Part shown: positions 22,332 through 36,498 of the stretch, in pieces
Position numbering within the stretch: position 1 is the stretch's first letter
How the letters are laid out: the number at the start of each line of letters is the position of its first letter
Assembly: GCA_028551475.1 (NCBI GenBank)
Contig: CM052357.1
Span: forward strand, 22,424,451-22,488,450
Source of the DNA: Casuarina equisetifolia
Taxonomy: Eukaryota; Streptophyta; Magnoliopsida; Fagales; Casuarinaceae
Reading direction: 5' to 3'
Length of the DNA stretch: 64,000 bases
Program-made: the position numbers and the translations under genes
Notes under the pieces: model-generated
The model's database searches: none
What the model was told of the DNA's origin: nothing
Seen by the model: the letters and a program-made list of their open reading frames with translations, nothing else

Positions 22332-25300
22332 TTAGGGGTCATTTTCTGCTCCAGCTACTGCAGGAGTCATAAATTGGCATAGGTAATCTTGAGCCTCGGT
22401 TAGTGCAGATTCCTTAGCATCAGCAGCATACAATATTTTCTTAATTGCTATAGACACCTGCACAAAATTAAAGTAAATGCATAATTAGAAAAGAACCCTA
22501 AACCAAGCACACCAAATTCACATTTTTAACTGAATCTTATGAGAGACTGCAAGTATGCTCCATGACTGAACACAAAAAGGTGCTGCCAAGAACATAAGGG
22601 AAGCCAGACAATTCTCCGTCTCAAAATGTGATAATATCATCATAGGAATTAGCCCAAAACACTACGACAAGTAATTAGCAAATGATTCAAATCCAGACCA
22701 GAAGCCAGTATACATAAGGATAGTCTTTCTTTGGGATGTTTTGCCAGTGGGCTAAGAGCCAAATGAGGGAGACGACATTGAAAATAGAAGAGGAGTGTAA
22801 CACTAGAAGAAGAAAGATTTAGGATGAGAAAAGGAATACATTTGTAGGATATAATTTTAATAAGGGAATTTAATAGTACTAGGAGAAACATAATTTGTAA
22901 AACCATAAGTATAATCAGAGATCTTTTAAAAACTCTTACCGGGAGATCCTCCAATTCCGGAGTCTGACAGAGGATTTCTACGTCCCTTAATTTTGCAAAG
23001 TAAAAGTCTCTCTCTTTTTCCAACAGATCCACGGAATACTTGAGATCGGCAATCTGTGTGACAAAAGCAAATAAAGACCAAACCTTTAAGGACTCAGCAA
23101 GAAGTTTGAAGCTATAACAACCAGACCATAATATCTTTTCAATTTATAGGCAGTTGTGACACTAAGGACGGTGAGAAACAGCAAGTATTCCATTCTACGA
23201 AACTTTAGGCAATTAACCATGTCAACACACAGGGTGAGTATATCAAATAAAGCAGGGGAGATAGAACCATGTCAAGAACACGAATGATGATTGGTCCAGG
23301 AGAAATTAAGAAGCTAAGCACTAAACGGGTGTTTCATCATTCTACTTCCTTTGGGTGCCTGAAGTGGTAAATACCCCAATTGATGATAAACGATGATCAC
23401 CTCCTCAGACAGCAATCATAAACAGCTCAGGTTATGGACTGCACACATTTTGAATTTAAACACAGAATTAGTGAACTTAATGCCAGCACCTCCTTGGACA
23501 AAGCCTCAACCTCCCCAGAAGAATCTGCTCCGCCTGCTGCTGCATATGTCTTTCCTTGCTTTAAGCCTACAGCAACAAACAGAAAACAATAATGTAAAGG
23601 ATCAGAAGTTAAGAAAACGGAGTGTCTGGGAGCAAAGAAGAAGCAAAAACGGGGGAAACAATCTGACCAGTGGCTTTATTAACACCAACTGTGTCACCAG
23701 CACCAGTATTGTGCATATTGTTTGCTTGCAACGATCTCGGATTCTTCTGAGACCCCTTAGGATTTCGATCCTTCACACCTTTACTCCTTCGCTCAATAGG
23801 ATCATAATTCCTTAAAGAAACACCACATGTAAGTCGAAGTTCAGGGAAAAGAATCACAAAGAAGATATGGCAACATGGATGCAGCAGAACTCAAAATTGT
23901 TAGAGGGGAAAAGGGTATTTGGAAACTGAAGGAAAACTAGCATACTCATTCATTATGCCGCCATTTATAGAATCACAGTAGCGTTTCAGCCACTGTAAGA
24001 ACTCCAAATTGTCCAAAGGTCGTCCTTTAACTAGCCTGTTAACTTCAATATGCTGCCATACAGAAAAAGAGTAGGAAGTCAATGCCAATGTAGGTTTTTT
24101 GCCTCTGCAACAAACCTCTCAAACAAAGCTTCCAAAGTAACTTTCAGGCTATTATAAAACCAATAAAGCCTTATACTACATCCTTTTGCTGGCTGTCTAA
24201 ATATGGCTAAATGCTAATGGAGTAATCTCTTATACAGAGAAACTTGACAGTTGTACTATAAGAAGAAGTTTTCTTTCCCCTTTCTTTCACAAGGGAGAAC
24301 AAAACCACAAGCGCTATTCCTCTGATTCCCTTTACAGAACATAGAAGGTTTAAGTGCTTTTTAAGGCCCTATTACCAAGATATCAAAGAAAACCTACTTT
24401 ATGCCATTTCCAGAAATTTAAATGTTGTTGCTCCTCAGTACTGTATCCATAGACTGCTTGTTCAGGAGTACATTACTCTAAAATTGAGTATTTGCACATT
24501 TCTTGTGGACTTCAACAGAGGACAAATCCCAAAAATGAAACTCATGTGGTTGTGAATAAAACTTCTGCTACAAAGTTCCTCACTGGTAAGAATGATAACC
24601 AAAAAATTTCACATCTATGTAAAATGGCTCCATAAGCCTTGTTTCTAAACCCATTCAATCATCCCATAGGTTGTTGAATTGGAGGAACACTGAGACAAGC
24701 ATTCAAGCCCAGAGGCCATCTCAAATGTAAAAGATTGTACTACCACGGTAATGGTTACTCTATTTTACTAGGTTCAAGAGCCTATCTTGTATAGTGTTCC
24801 TTTTAACGTGTGCAACCAAGACTCTGCACAAGTATTTCCCTTTACTCTCTCTTCATATCCCTTTCTTGGCCAAGATCCGATTCAGCTCAAACTAAACTGA
24901 TGCCAAACTTCAGGTAGGAATTCTATTACACGTTTCTAAAAGTTTGTAACTTCAGACAGCAATGGAAAAACCCTAATAATTGATCCAACGTGGAATTAAA
25001 AAATCAAAAGAATATGATAATATAAAAGGTCGCCTAAAGAAAATGAAGTAGAGATAAAATGGAACCACCACAACTCATGTATAAAGCGGTTGGATGAAAT
25101 CACCTTATCAATCTTCAACTTGTTGAATACTTCCTGCAGAACCTTGTAATTTTGGATCATATCATATTCTGTCTTTGCATCAAAATTCACCTAGAAACAA
25201 AGAAGAACCAGTGAAGATAATTCTATGAGGCAATCAGAAGAGGATCTGTACGAAAAGAAAGGGAGATGCAATTGGTCACCTTGTGCATTGGAACAACTCC

Positions 25301-27473
25301 TGGATAGGTCATGTCCATCATCTGACATTGCACAGCGCCAGATGCAGCCTACCCACAACCATTTACATGGGAAGAAAAAGAACAGATTTGATTAAACATA
25401 GGCAAAATATATAAGAGGAGAGTAAGTGTGATTTGACTTACAACAGCAAAGCAAGCATCCAATAAGAAATGCCCTCTACCCTTCTCTTATGCTGGATGCT
25501 AAAAGTTAAAATAAAACAAAACCCTAATATGTATGTTGGCATGAACACTAGCGCATAAAAAAAGTGCAATGAAGAGGCTTGTTTCCGTTCCCAACTCAAT
25601 CAATCTTCAGGGATGCGTTCCCTGAGAAACATCAGCAAATTCAATCAATATTATTCCAAATCTAGTTAAAGTTTTGTCAACACCTTGCTGGCCTTAATGT
25701 CAATGAGGCTTCTGACGTACAGTTCATATCATATTAAATTCACTTGAAGCCAAGATTAGGTTTTCTCTACATCTACAAATGAAAATCTTGATCAACATTG
25801 CTGAAGATGGGTAGTAACAACCATAGATTCTGCATGTCCATAGAGTGCAGATTAAATTTTGAGTTAGGTTGCCTGTCGCACTCTACAAGCAAGATCAATA
25901 GAAAGAAACTACAAACTAGCATGCCGTGGCTTTCTTACCCTTTGATTTGATCCAAAGCTTCATTGTTTTTCCTTCAATGAGTAGCCTATTTATCTGCAGT
26001 ATTGCTTCAAAGCTTCCTTATTTTGCGTTTATGAAGTACAACCCTATGGTTTAAGTACAAGGATTGTCTATTTTACAGCAAAAGACTTCTCATCTCTTTA
26101 AACTGGTTAAGAACCAATACAAAGACTTAGTCCTAGACCATTAGATTAATTAATGAAGAAAAGAATAATTGTTCCATAAACAATGCCTTCAAACATCTAA
26201 ACACTTTGTCTCTAGCACACATTATAACCATAGTACAACGTTATATAAAAGAATGTGTTTCTGCACATATGTAAACTTGCACATCAATACAGACGTGCTC
26301 TATAGTCATAAAAAAAGAGTCACCTTATACAGCAGCAAATTGAAGCATCGTACTAAAAAAGTAAATTTTTGGACATCAAAACCCATCTTAAAAACGAATT
26401 ATGGGTATAAGGCAATTTAACGTGTCAAGGGATCTCACAACAGCCATCTTGGATTAGATTAAATTCAGTTTACACCATACCCAACTCAATAAGAAACAAC
26501 AGACTTCACATCTAAACAACGTCAACTAGAATTTGATACAGATTAAAGAGATAATAATATGACACTCGTTGCATGCTAAGCCTCTGCCAAAGAATCACTT
26601 TACCCCTTTTTTTAAACCCCCCAGGCATGAATCAATCCCTCTCATCCTACATTCTATTGATGGAATACAAATTAATTACTAAATTCGCCAATTTCTATAA
26701 GCTTAACCTTTTGGAATAAGCAATGATTTCACACTTAACAAGCAGCTACATCCCGTGTTAGTGAAAACCCCTTATGCAGCAGCTAAATAATAAATCAAAC
26801 TTCCAGCACGTAAAGAAAAAGGTCAGATTGCACTATAAAGTTTATGCACACAGCCAAAAGGTACAGTTTGTGGTACCTCAATCAAAAGAAAATAAATCAA
26901 TTACATACTTATCCGAGAAAAAGATGATTTATTAGTACGCTTTTTATGTCCACCTCATATGGGGCTAAAAAGAAAAAGCGAAGAAACCACTATGCAAAGT
27001 TGGGATCCAATGTGATATTTTACCATGCAAAGCGTAAGAAATTAAAAATTGGACCACATTTCTCTAGGAACTCCATCTGGGTCATCAAAATGCACCAAAA
27101 CTGCATCTTTGTCAACTAGATAGTACCCCACGAAAATTTAAGTCCACTACAAGAACACCCAAACGCGAAAAGTATAACTTTTCATAACATATAACATATA
27201 ACATCAAAAGGTTTTCGTTTTCTTCCCCCACAACATCCATTAGAGAAGGAAGTCCGATTTCAAGAATATATGCACCGGAATCCATGTCCAAGAAAGCCTC
27301 ACTCTTTACTGCCAAGACCCCAAGACAATCCTCAAGAAATGGCTGAACGAATGATTACAGTATACCTCTTCAACGCGAGAGAGGGTGAGCTGAAGCCTAT
27401 TGTTAATCCACGTCAATATCTCATTCCTTCCCACAAAGTATCCGCTGTCCATCATCCCTATATTCGTTGCCAT
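22332..27473 (-). CDS. EB1: Microtubule plus-end protein EB1 (EB1a/b-like)
   Basis: Eight exons, 5' to 3' on the minus strand: 27473-27366, 25348-25280, 25190-25104, 24052-23946, 23810-23668, 23566-23490, 23053-22940 and 22457-22332. They total 831 nt (276 residues). The start [20 protein letters not shown] and a calponin-homology domain (about residues 14-115, with [21 protein letters not shown]) bind growing microtubule ends. A basic linker follows. The EB1 C-terminal coiled coil ([24 protein letters not shown], about residues 204-228) mediates dimerisation and partner binding. [15 protein letters not shown] and the linker fit EB1a/EB1b rather than EB1c. The protein stops at AENDP, without the acidic glutamate-rich tail of Arabidopsis EB1a/b, so the last exon or an alternative 3' end deserves checking. 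The exon 5 donor (GTCAGA) is weak. EB1 acts in the cytoplasm on microtubule growth, division and root growth responses. Confidence 0.9.
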
Positions 27474-28272
27474 TGCTACGCCTCTAAACAATTTACACTT
27501 AGGGAGAGGGCAGAGAAAGAGAGAGAAAGACAGACAGAGAGAGGGGTGGAAAATAAGAAAGCCGACGAGTGGATTATGAACATTTAAAGCCTAATCTTTG
27601 GAGGGATTTTGAATCTTCTCCAATTTGTTAAGCCAACTTTTTAAAATTGAAGTGCAACGAATTGAATGGCAAGGAATTGAAGAGAATGAAACCGAAAGAC
27701 CACAAGAATAGGACTGGCTGCCACCAACAAGTAGCCAGGGGCATAAAGACAATTTGCCTTCCTTTTAAATTCCTCTTATCCTAATTTCCATTAATAGATT
27801 GTAGTGCAAAAGTTAGTGTTTTCTGATTTTGGCAGTCCTCCCTCTACGATTTGTTCGACTTATATATTTTATCAAGTAAACTATTTCACATCGACCGTCT
27901 CTTAAATTAAGTGGTTAAATCCTTGTTGAGTCAAATTTTACAATCGTCACAAAACACCACAAAAGCCAAACAAGAAACAAGAAAAAGAAAGAGATGGATC
28001 AAAGGCATCAGCTTAGAAAATAACGATTGATGCCTCCTAGCAATCGTGCAAAGGCTTCAAAACAAAATATAAAAGCATTAAGAGAACCCAGAACTTTGGT
28101 TAACTGTAGCTGGGCCGAAGGGAACAAAGGTGGGCCTCTCCCCATAACGATTAGCCTGGCCTGGTATGCGTCTCTTCCTGGTCTAGGGTTTTTGGGGTTC
28201 CCTTATAAAGACAAAAGATCCTTGCTTTATTTACTTGGCGGATCCTTGCAAGCGAGCGAGCAGGGGGGAGTC
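27474..28272. promoter_or_regulatory. Shared divergent promoter region of EB1 and RPS9
   Basis: The two start codons are 799 bp apart and the genes point away from each other. On the RPS9 side are two TGGGCC site II-like elements (28111-28116 and 28131-28136), a telo-box on the opposite strand (TAGGGTTTT, 28184-28192) and a TATA-like TTATAAAG (28203-28210). This combination is known from plant ribosomal-protein promoters. The EB1 side has a GA-rich leader (about 27505-27545). Confidence 0.6.
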
Positions 28273-30351
<2,079 letters not shown>

Positions 30352-30833
30352 GTCATATGGGATAGCACTTTTGATAGTATTACTAGTAGAGTTTGTGCCT
30401 CGACTGCTGTTGAACTATTTAGCATTGCTTTAAAGGAGAGAATAGAATTAGCCGGGTGTTTATTGATGTACAATCTTCGTTGCTTGCGATTAAAACAAGC
30501 TATTCGACCCTATTTGGCCTGTTATCATCTTAATGGATTCGCTGGTTTTGAATTAGAAAAAGAGTGCTTTTACGTGGGTGTCGATTGTATTTGACATAGA
30601 AGCTCTTTATGGTACCGACTGGACTAATTCAAAGATCTTTGTGGACTTTTTCGGTTCAATCTGCCTAATGTAAACCCATGACACTGCGGGCTGTATTCGG
30701 TGATTTATATTCCAAGAGATATATTCGTTACCTAATAGGCATTTTTCTGGGTTGACTTGTAGTTTAGTGCTTGTTTTCTTCTTCTGCCGTCGCATTCTTA
30801 GCCTCAAAGCCCCAAGAATCCGAAGAAACAGAT
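30352..30833 (+). promoter_or_regulatory. RPS9 3' flank and promoter region of the PMEI-domain gene
   Basis: Only 482 bp separate the RPS9 stop from the next start, so the RPS9 3' UTR and the next promoter must share this stretch. No distinct motif could be called with confidence. Confidence 0.4.
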
Positions 30834-31550
30834 ATGGTGGATCCGGTCATCGTCTACAAAGGTTATGGCAAAGTACAGGCCACCGAAGATCAAACCCAAC
30901 ACCGAAACGCGAACGCCGCCACAACCACTAAAAAGCCTCTCATCACCGCCGTGGCCCTCTTAGCCATCCTGCTATTGACTCTAACCATTGGTCTCCTGGT
31001 TGGAACCCTGATCCACAAGAGCGAAACCCCGTCGCTCTCTTCTAGCTGGGCTGCCTCAATCAAAGCCGTGTGCAACGTGACCCGGTACCCGGACTCGTGC
31101 TTTTCCAGCATTTTCTCGCTCAGCTCCAACCTCACCTGCACAAAACAAACTGACCCAGAAGCTATTTTCAAGCTCTCTCTCCAAGTCTCCGTCGCCGAGC
31201 TCAAGAGCTTCAAGAACGCGGTTTCGAATTCGAACGAGCTTGCCTTGCAGGACTGCCAGACCCAGATAGAAGACGCGCTGGGGCGACTGGGCGACTCGGT
31301 GGCCGCGATGGAGGTGGGCTGGGGAGAGAAGATATTGACGGAGGCCAAGATCAGTGATCTGCAGACGTGGATCAGCGCTGCGATGACGGACCAGGAGACG
31401 TGCTTGGATGGGTTGGAGGAGATGGAGTCAACGGCTATGGCTGAGGTCAAGACCAAGATGCAGAGGTCCAGGGAGTATACCAGTAATTCCTTGGCAATCT
31501 TGGCTAATGTCCATACCCTTCTCGACAAGTTCAGCATGAAGCTTCACTGA
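30834..31550 (+). CDS. Membrane-anchored PMEI/invertase-inhibitor domain protein
   Basis: Intronless, 238 residues from the ATG at 30834. The frame is open further upstream, but only from a TTG. A short cytosolic-type N-terminus (MVDPVIVYKGYGKVQ) is followed by a strong hydrophobic helix (about residues 36-60), then a helical PMEI domain (about 72-235). The four cysteines of the fold are present: Cys80 and Cys89 in the hairpin (AVCNVTRYPDSC), Cys141 (LQDCQTQIEDAL) and Cys190 (TDQETCLDG). The N-terminal anchor is typical of the pro-region of group 2 pectin methylesterases, but no esterase domain follows, so this is a stand-alone inhibitor-type protein. Such proteins act in the secretory pathway and cell wall, where they inhibit pectin methylesterase or acid invertase. 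Which one cannot be told from sequence. It may correspond to the PMEI gene of the Arabidopsis syntenic block. Confidence 0.85.
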   Translation: MVDPVIVYKGYGKVQATEDQTQHRNANAATTTKKPLITAVALLAILLLTLTIGLLVGTLIHKSETPSLSSSWAASIKAVCNVTRYPDSCFSSIFSLSSNLTCTKQTDPEAIFKLSLQVSVAELKSFKNAVSNSNELALQDCQTQIEDALGRLGDSVAAMEVGWGEKILTEAKISDLQTWISAAMTDQETCLDGLEEMESTAMAEVKTKMQRSREYTSNSLAILANVHTLLDKFSMKLH

Positions 31551-33537
31551 TTGCTTTTTCTTATGAAGAAAACCCCCTCATCAAATCTTTGTCCCTCTAC
31601 TTTCGATCTTAATTTCCATGTTTATGGACTTGTTTCTAATGTTTCTGCCATCTTCTTTACACTATTAAAATGATAATGCATACAGATAAACTGCAAGAAC
31701 ATCTGCCGCTTGTGAGTTATGAGTTATGAGTCTCTAATTCTCAGGCAATTTCGTGAGACGAATTGAGAATTGCCTCTTCTTTGTGGGTTTTCAGGTTAAA
31801 AAATTTTGGGGGAACAAAAGGGTGAGGAAGGTGTTAACTCCAACCTAATACTGGAAAAGATGATTGGGGATTCTAGATCTTAGATTGCGAGTAAAGAATG
31901 TCAGAATGGATAGTTTATTTGTTTATTTATTACCAGAGGCATTGATTTCCACGGATCTATCAGATATGTAAATGAATGATGATTTTGCATTTCTGGGTAT
32001 GCTCTATATGACCGTCTCGATTGAAATGGAATGCCAGGAAGCTGTTAAAACTTGAAAGCTGTGAATGTTGAGGGATATGCAGGAGCCATGAATCATGTTT
32101 AACTTTGTTTGGCTGCAACCTTCTCAATTGACTGCAGTAAATTGTTACGCAGCAAGGACACAGAAAGAAAAGATTAGAAGAAAAAAGGAGGCTGTTCATC
32201 TAATTGATTTTTACAGATTCATCAACGAGATAAAACCCATCTTAGAAATTAAAATCTGACTATATGCCAAGTATCTGAAGCAAATATTTAGTGTTGTCAA
32301 CCAAAAAAAAGAAAAAAAGAAAGAAAGAAAGAAAGTGATTTCTAGCCGTGAAACAGAACTCAAATGTGTGAGAATCACAAAGAAAAGAGTTATAAAACCC
32401 TGAAATTTAAGTATCTTTTCCATTTACTTATATCTCTGTAATTGCTAATCTTTCAACATTGGAGTCCAAACTTGTGCAGATAGAGAAGCCCAGAGTAGTA
32501 TCCCGGTTTGAACTCTAAGAATTACAGGCCATCTACAACTCCTGATGGGCCATAGACTTCCTTTTTGCCTATTCTGTCTCTTTACTACAATCTGCATGGC
32601 CCAACAACCCCTTGTTTCATTCGGCAAATGCCAAAGGTTTTCATGGACCGGGGACTTCCTGATCTCAGAATTGCTTCACGTCTGCATGCAAGTCCCACAG
32701 CATCCTTTTAAGTCTATCCCTTTCATTATTCAATACCCAGCTTGTTGGTCCATTTTCTGCCATATCCTAAGACACCATTTGAGCTAAAACCAACACTTCA
32801 TCTTCGTGGTATCTTTATCCATCTAACAGTTAACAATCGGACTCAACCCTTTTCAAATCTCTGCACTTCAATGGGCGGCACTTAAAGATTCATATGGACC
32901 ATGCAGGACCAAGCGTTTTGCGTATCGTAATGAAAATAGATGGGTTTTTCAATATCTAATGCCCAGCAGCCCCAACTGTCTTTCTTTAATTTTCAGAGCC
33001 TGGGCGGGGATAGATCATGAATAAACAAAGAATTTATTGCAGATCAGATAAGTCAACCGACAATGGTTTAGTGGCTGATACTTATCTAATTCAGAAAGAA
33101 AGGTCTAGAGGGACAAACAATAAGGATTAACTAGTGCCCAAAGGGGTAAGAGATAATACAAACAAATATTCAGGACCCTCAAAGCACATCCCCGTCAAGT
33201 TACAGAATAGGGTTATTGGAGAGTGAGAGAAAACTACATTAAAGAAGAGGTCTACGATTGGTCTCAGATCCAACATTAATAAAATGGAGGCACATTACTA
33301 ATTACTAAACGCCAACAGAGAGGCGTGCGGAGAGCGACGGGAAGGATATTGTTTAGAATGAGAAGGGGAGCACACAAAATTTGTTTTCATGGTTAACCAT
33401 TGTGCGAATTCTGTATCATTTATGTCATTGTTTGTTTGCCTTTTGGTGCTTTGTTAATGGATTCCGCCAGTGGGTTTCTTCCGACCTGATTTTGGTCCAC
33501 TGTCCACTACGCAGCCATTCTAGTCATTAATGGCCAT

Positions 33538-34680
33538 TGTTGTCCACGGTGTAGGAATCCAATGTCGTGGTCTTTTGTTTTTTCTATTTGGTGGGTGTCA
33601 TGATCAATTCAGCAAACTACCTAAACGGAATGACAAGCTTATCTGCCAACCAAAGTTTCTAATTGAAAACATAAAGGCCTTTTTCTCTTTTAATTATCAA
33701 CTTTAAAAAAGGAAAGCAGTAGCATACCAAAATAGTAGAATTTTATATATAAATAAAATACTTAATTGTTTGTGGATTAGGATATTTTTCTTTTCGTTTG
33801 AAATAAAAAGATGTATTGTGTTTCATATGTGTCTTACACACCATCAATACCTAGATTTCTTGCATTTCTTACATATAAAGGTTTTTTTTTTTTTTTCACT
33901 TTTAACAATTATTTTTTAAAAAAATAAGTTATATTACATAGTATAAAAATTTAAGTTTTACATAAATTATCATATGCTACCATTAAGCTAAAAACACTGT
34001 TAATAGTTAAAATACTACCTTATTATCTTAGCCCAGTAATATATTGATTACCCAATTGACCATGGGCATTCAAATCAGCCACTTTCCACCAAACCTCCAA
34101 AGGACTTTCCTCCACAACTCACCTTAGATAACACAGAGTCTCACCAATAAGTGGTGGAAGAACATAAAATATTTATACTTGACTACCAGTTGTACGGTCA
34201 GACTCATTCGAATGCAAGGGAATTGTTGAGCCGTAAACCCAAAAGTTTAAAAAGGAATATCTCAATTTAAAGGGTTCTTTTCACGCGTTGTTGTCTATGA
34301 CGTAGGAATCCAATGTTAAGAGGTGTTTTGCCTTTTCTATTCGGTTGGTGTGAGATCAATTCAGCAACAACCTAATGGTAGGACAAACTCCGCTATCAAC
34401 TAAAGTAGTGAAATCCAAACGTGTCATGTCATGTCATCATAAGTTATGTTTCTCTGAATGATCTCGACTTTAACGAAGGAAGTAACTTTTAACATAATAT
34501 TATAACCTAAACTTCAAGTAAAATACCTCATCTTTGGTGGAATGAATCTTCATGAGACGTATTTTCTTGCATTTGAGATAAAAAGATATGTTATAATTTA
34601 TATTTGTATCTCACACGGTTAATACCTTGATTTTGTTGTAGTTTGTATATATAATTGCATTTTCTTTTCTTAATGATTAA
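33538..34680. repeat. Diverged direct duplication, offset about 745 bp
   Basis: The stretch beginning near 33538 (GTAGGAATCCAATGT, then GATCAATTCAGCAA) recurs near 34286 in the same order. It is followed in both by similar AT-rich segments containing ATAAAAAGATRT and a TCTTGCAT or TTGCATTT motif. Many substitutions and small gaps show it is old. It may be part of an unrecognised transposon. Confidence 0.5.
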
Positions 34681-35190
34681 TTTTAAGAAAATAAATATTC
34701 TAATATAGTATCAAAACCAATGTCACAAATAAAACATATTATCATGTATGGATTAGATCTTCATGAAACATGCTTTCCCATATTTGAACAAAGGGTCGTT
34801 TTAAAATCTAACTTTATTCCACATCAGGATATGTTGGTTTCTTGTATTTCTTATATGTATAAGTATTCTTTTCTATTAACAATTAATTTTAAAAAAAGAA
34901 ATATTTTTTTTTAACACAAAACATTACGATTTCAAACTTGTCACGCAGTGCATGATTTTTATCCGCATCGAGCCATGATTGATTATGCATGTATTTAGAG
35001 CATATTGGGCACGGGTTCCGCAATTGAAGAATATATTCTTACAGAACATGACAAAATGTGGACGTCGGTGTGGATACACCTATTCTGTATCAAGAACTTC
35101 CAGCTTAAGCAATGCAGATGCACGTAATGGGTAACCCCAAAACCGGCCACCAAGAAGGAAAGCTGACCGAATCTCTAGGTTGCAACAGTG

Positions 35191-35317
35191 AAAGCCCCAA
35201 ATGACACAGGGCATGGTGTCACTAAAGTGATAAGGTTCGAGTATCCCGACCAAAACTCTTGTAAAGCCCCACATGACACAGGGCATGGAGTCACCAAAGT
35301 GATAAGGTTCAAGTACA
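35191..35317. repeat. Two-unit tandem repeat, 72-bp period
   Basis: Units begin at 35191 and 35263 with AAAGCCCC and share ATGACACAGGGCATGG and GTGATAAGGTTC, with a few substitutions. The second unit is truncated. Confidence 0.75.
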
Positions 35318-35588
35318 GTGACATGGCCCCATATCAAAAGTAAGCACTTTCGTCTATTATATTCTTGTGATTAGACTTTGTGGATGTACTTGTGTCAGCT
35401 TAGAGCAAGTCAAGCACTTGAACAAACATAGGAGTTTGCCACTTTTTCATGCCAATCTGATGTTATTTTGTTGATTCATCTGCATGAATAGCAATAGTGC
35501 GCCACGCCAGATCACAGAAACGCACATCTAGATGGTTATTTTCACTTCAATGTGTTTATTATTTTAATCTTTAGATTCAAATCTAGCA

Positions 35589-35597
35589 CTATAAATA
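35589..35597 (+). promoter_or_regulatory. Probable TATA box of the LURP-one-related gene
   Basis: CTATAAATA, 107 bases before the start codon. Position and sequence fit a plant TATA box with a short leader. Confidence 0.6.
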
Positions 35598-35703
35598 CGT
35601 CTATCCACGTACGTTCTGGGCACTTGCCAGAAGAGAACTTCTTTGTTAGCCTGGTTTTAGACCTTTAAACATTCTAGAGTTTTTGCAGACTAAATCCAAC
35701 TTC

Positions 35704-36498
35704 ATGAAGGCGAAGGTTCATCCCCAAGCGGTCCCTTCATCTGCCTCCTGTTACTTCACCTCCAAACAAGAAACGTTTACAATATGGATGAAGTCTCTTG
35801 TGCTCGGTGGCAAAGGCTGCACTGTCTTTGATGGGAAGGGTCAAATTGTGTATCGAGTCGATAACTACAACTGCAAATCCAGAGATGAAGTGTATCTCAT
35901 GGATTGCAGAGGCAAGGTCCTCTTCACCATGCAAAGAAAGGTAAAAGATGATTACCATTACATACCATGACATTATTTTTGAGAACTTTGGGGTGAACTT
36001 TTGCTCATAGTTTGTGCTTTTCGTGTGTAGAGATTCAAGTTGTCCAGGTTCTGGGAGGGCTACAGATCTTCGGGAACAGAGGTGGAGAAGAAAAGGCCTG
36101 TTTTCCAAGTGAGACAAATCTTGGGGATTTCAAAAGGGGACTCCCCTTGTGAAGTGATTATGGGATCACAGGAGAAACAACCGCGTAACCACAAGATCCA
36201 AAGCCAGGGTAGCAAGTCAGCCTGCAAGATAGTAGACGAATTCGGGGGGCTTGTTGCCGAGGTGAATTCAGTATTCTATACTTTGTCTCACTCCTCTGTT
36301 CTTATAGAACTGAAAGCTATCTTCGTTGATTGTTATTCTGACTTGATATGTTTTGATGGACAGCTGCGGAGAAAGAAATCCACAACTGGGGTTGATTTAG
36401 GAAACGAAGTTATGACAATGGTGGTGGAGCCCAATATCGATCACTCTGTTATCATGGGTGTTTTTGTTGTGTACAGTCTCATTAACCATAAAATGTAA
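35704..36498 (+). CDS. LURP-one-related (LOR, tubby-like fold) protein
   Basis: Three exons, 35704-35940, 36031-36261 and 36364-36498, give 603 nt (200 residues). The LOR domain covers nearly the whole protein: FTIWMKSLVLGGKGCTVFDG, then a Y-R-V-D-N-Y strand (residues about 54-59) and DEVYLMDCRGKVLFTMQRK. R-F-K-L-S-R-F-W-E-G-Y opens exon 2. The C-terminal block VMTMVVEPNIDHSVIMGVFV closes the fold with its hydrophobic helix. The fold resembles tubby and phospholipid scramblase domains, a twelve-strand barrel around a central helix. Some family members (LURP1) take part in basal defence against oomycetes, but most, probably including this one, have no assigned role. The second intron (36262-36363, 102 nt) is a multiple of three without a stop, so retention would insert 34 residues without breaking the frame. 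The ATG at 35704 is the first in frame. Confidence 0.88.

Larger units (their letters stand above)
31551..35588. other. Intergenic DNA with diverged duplications
   Basis: No gene is supported. It is strongly AT-rich in the centre (about 33.7-34.9 kb) and has many stops. It includes a diverged direct duplication (33538-33910 against 34286-34680) and a two-unit 72-bp tandem repeat. Confidence 0.45.

Noticed and set aside
30890..31537. 215-codon minus-strand open frame
   Set aside because: Exact antisense shadow of the PMEI-domain gene, with no family resemblance of its own.
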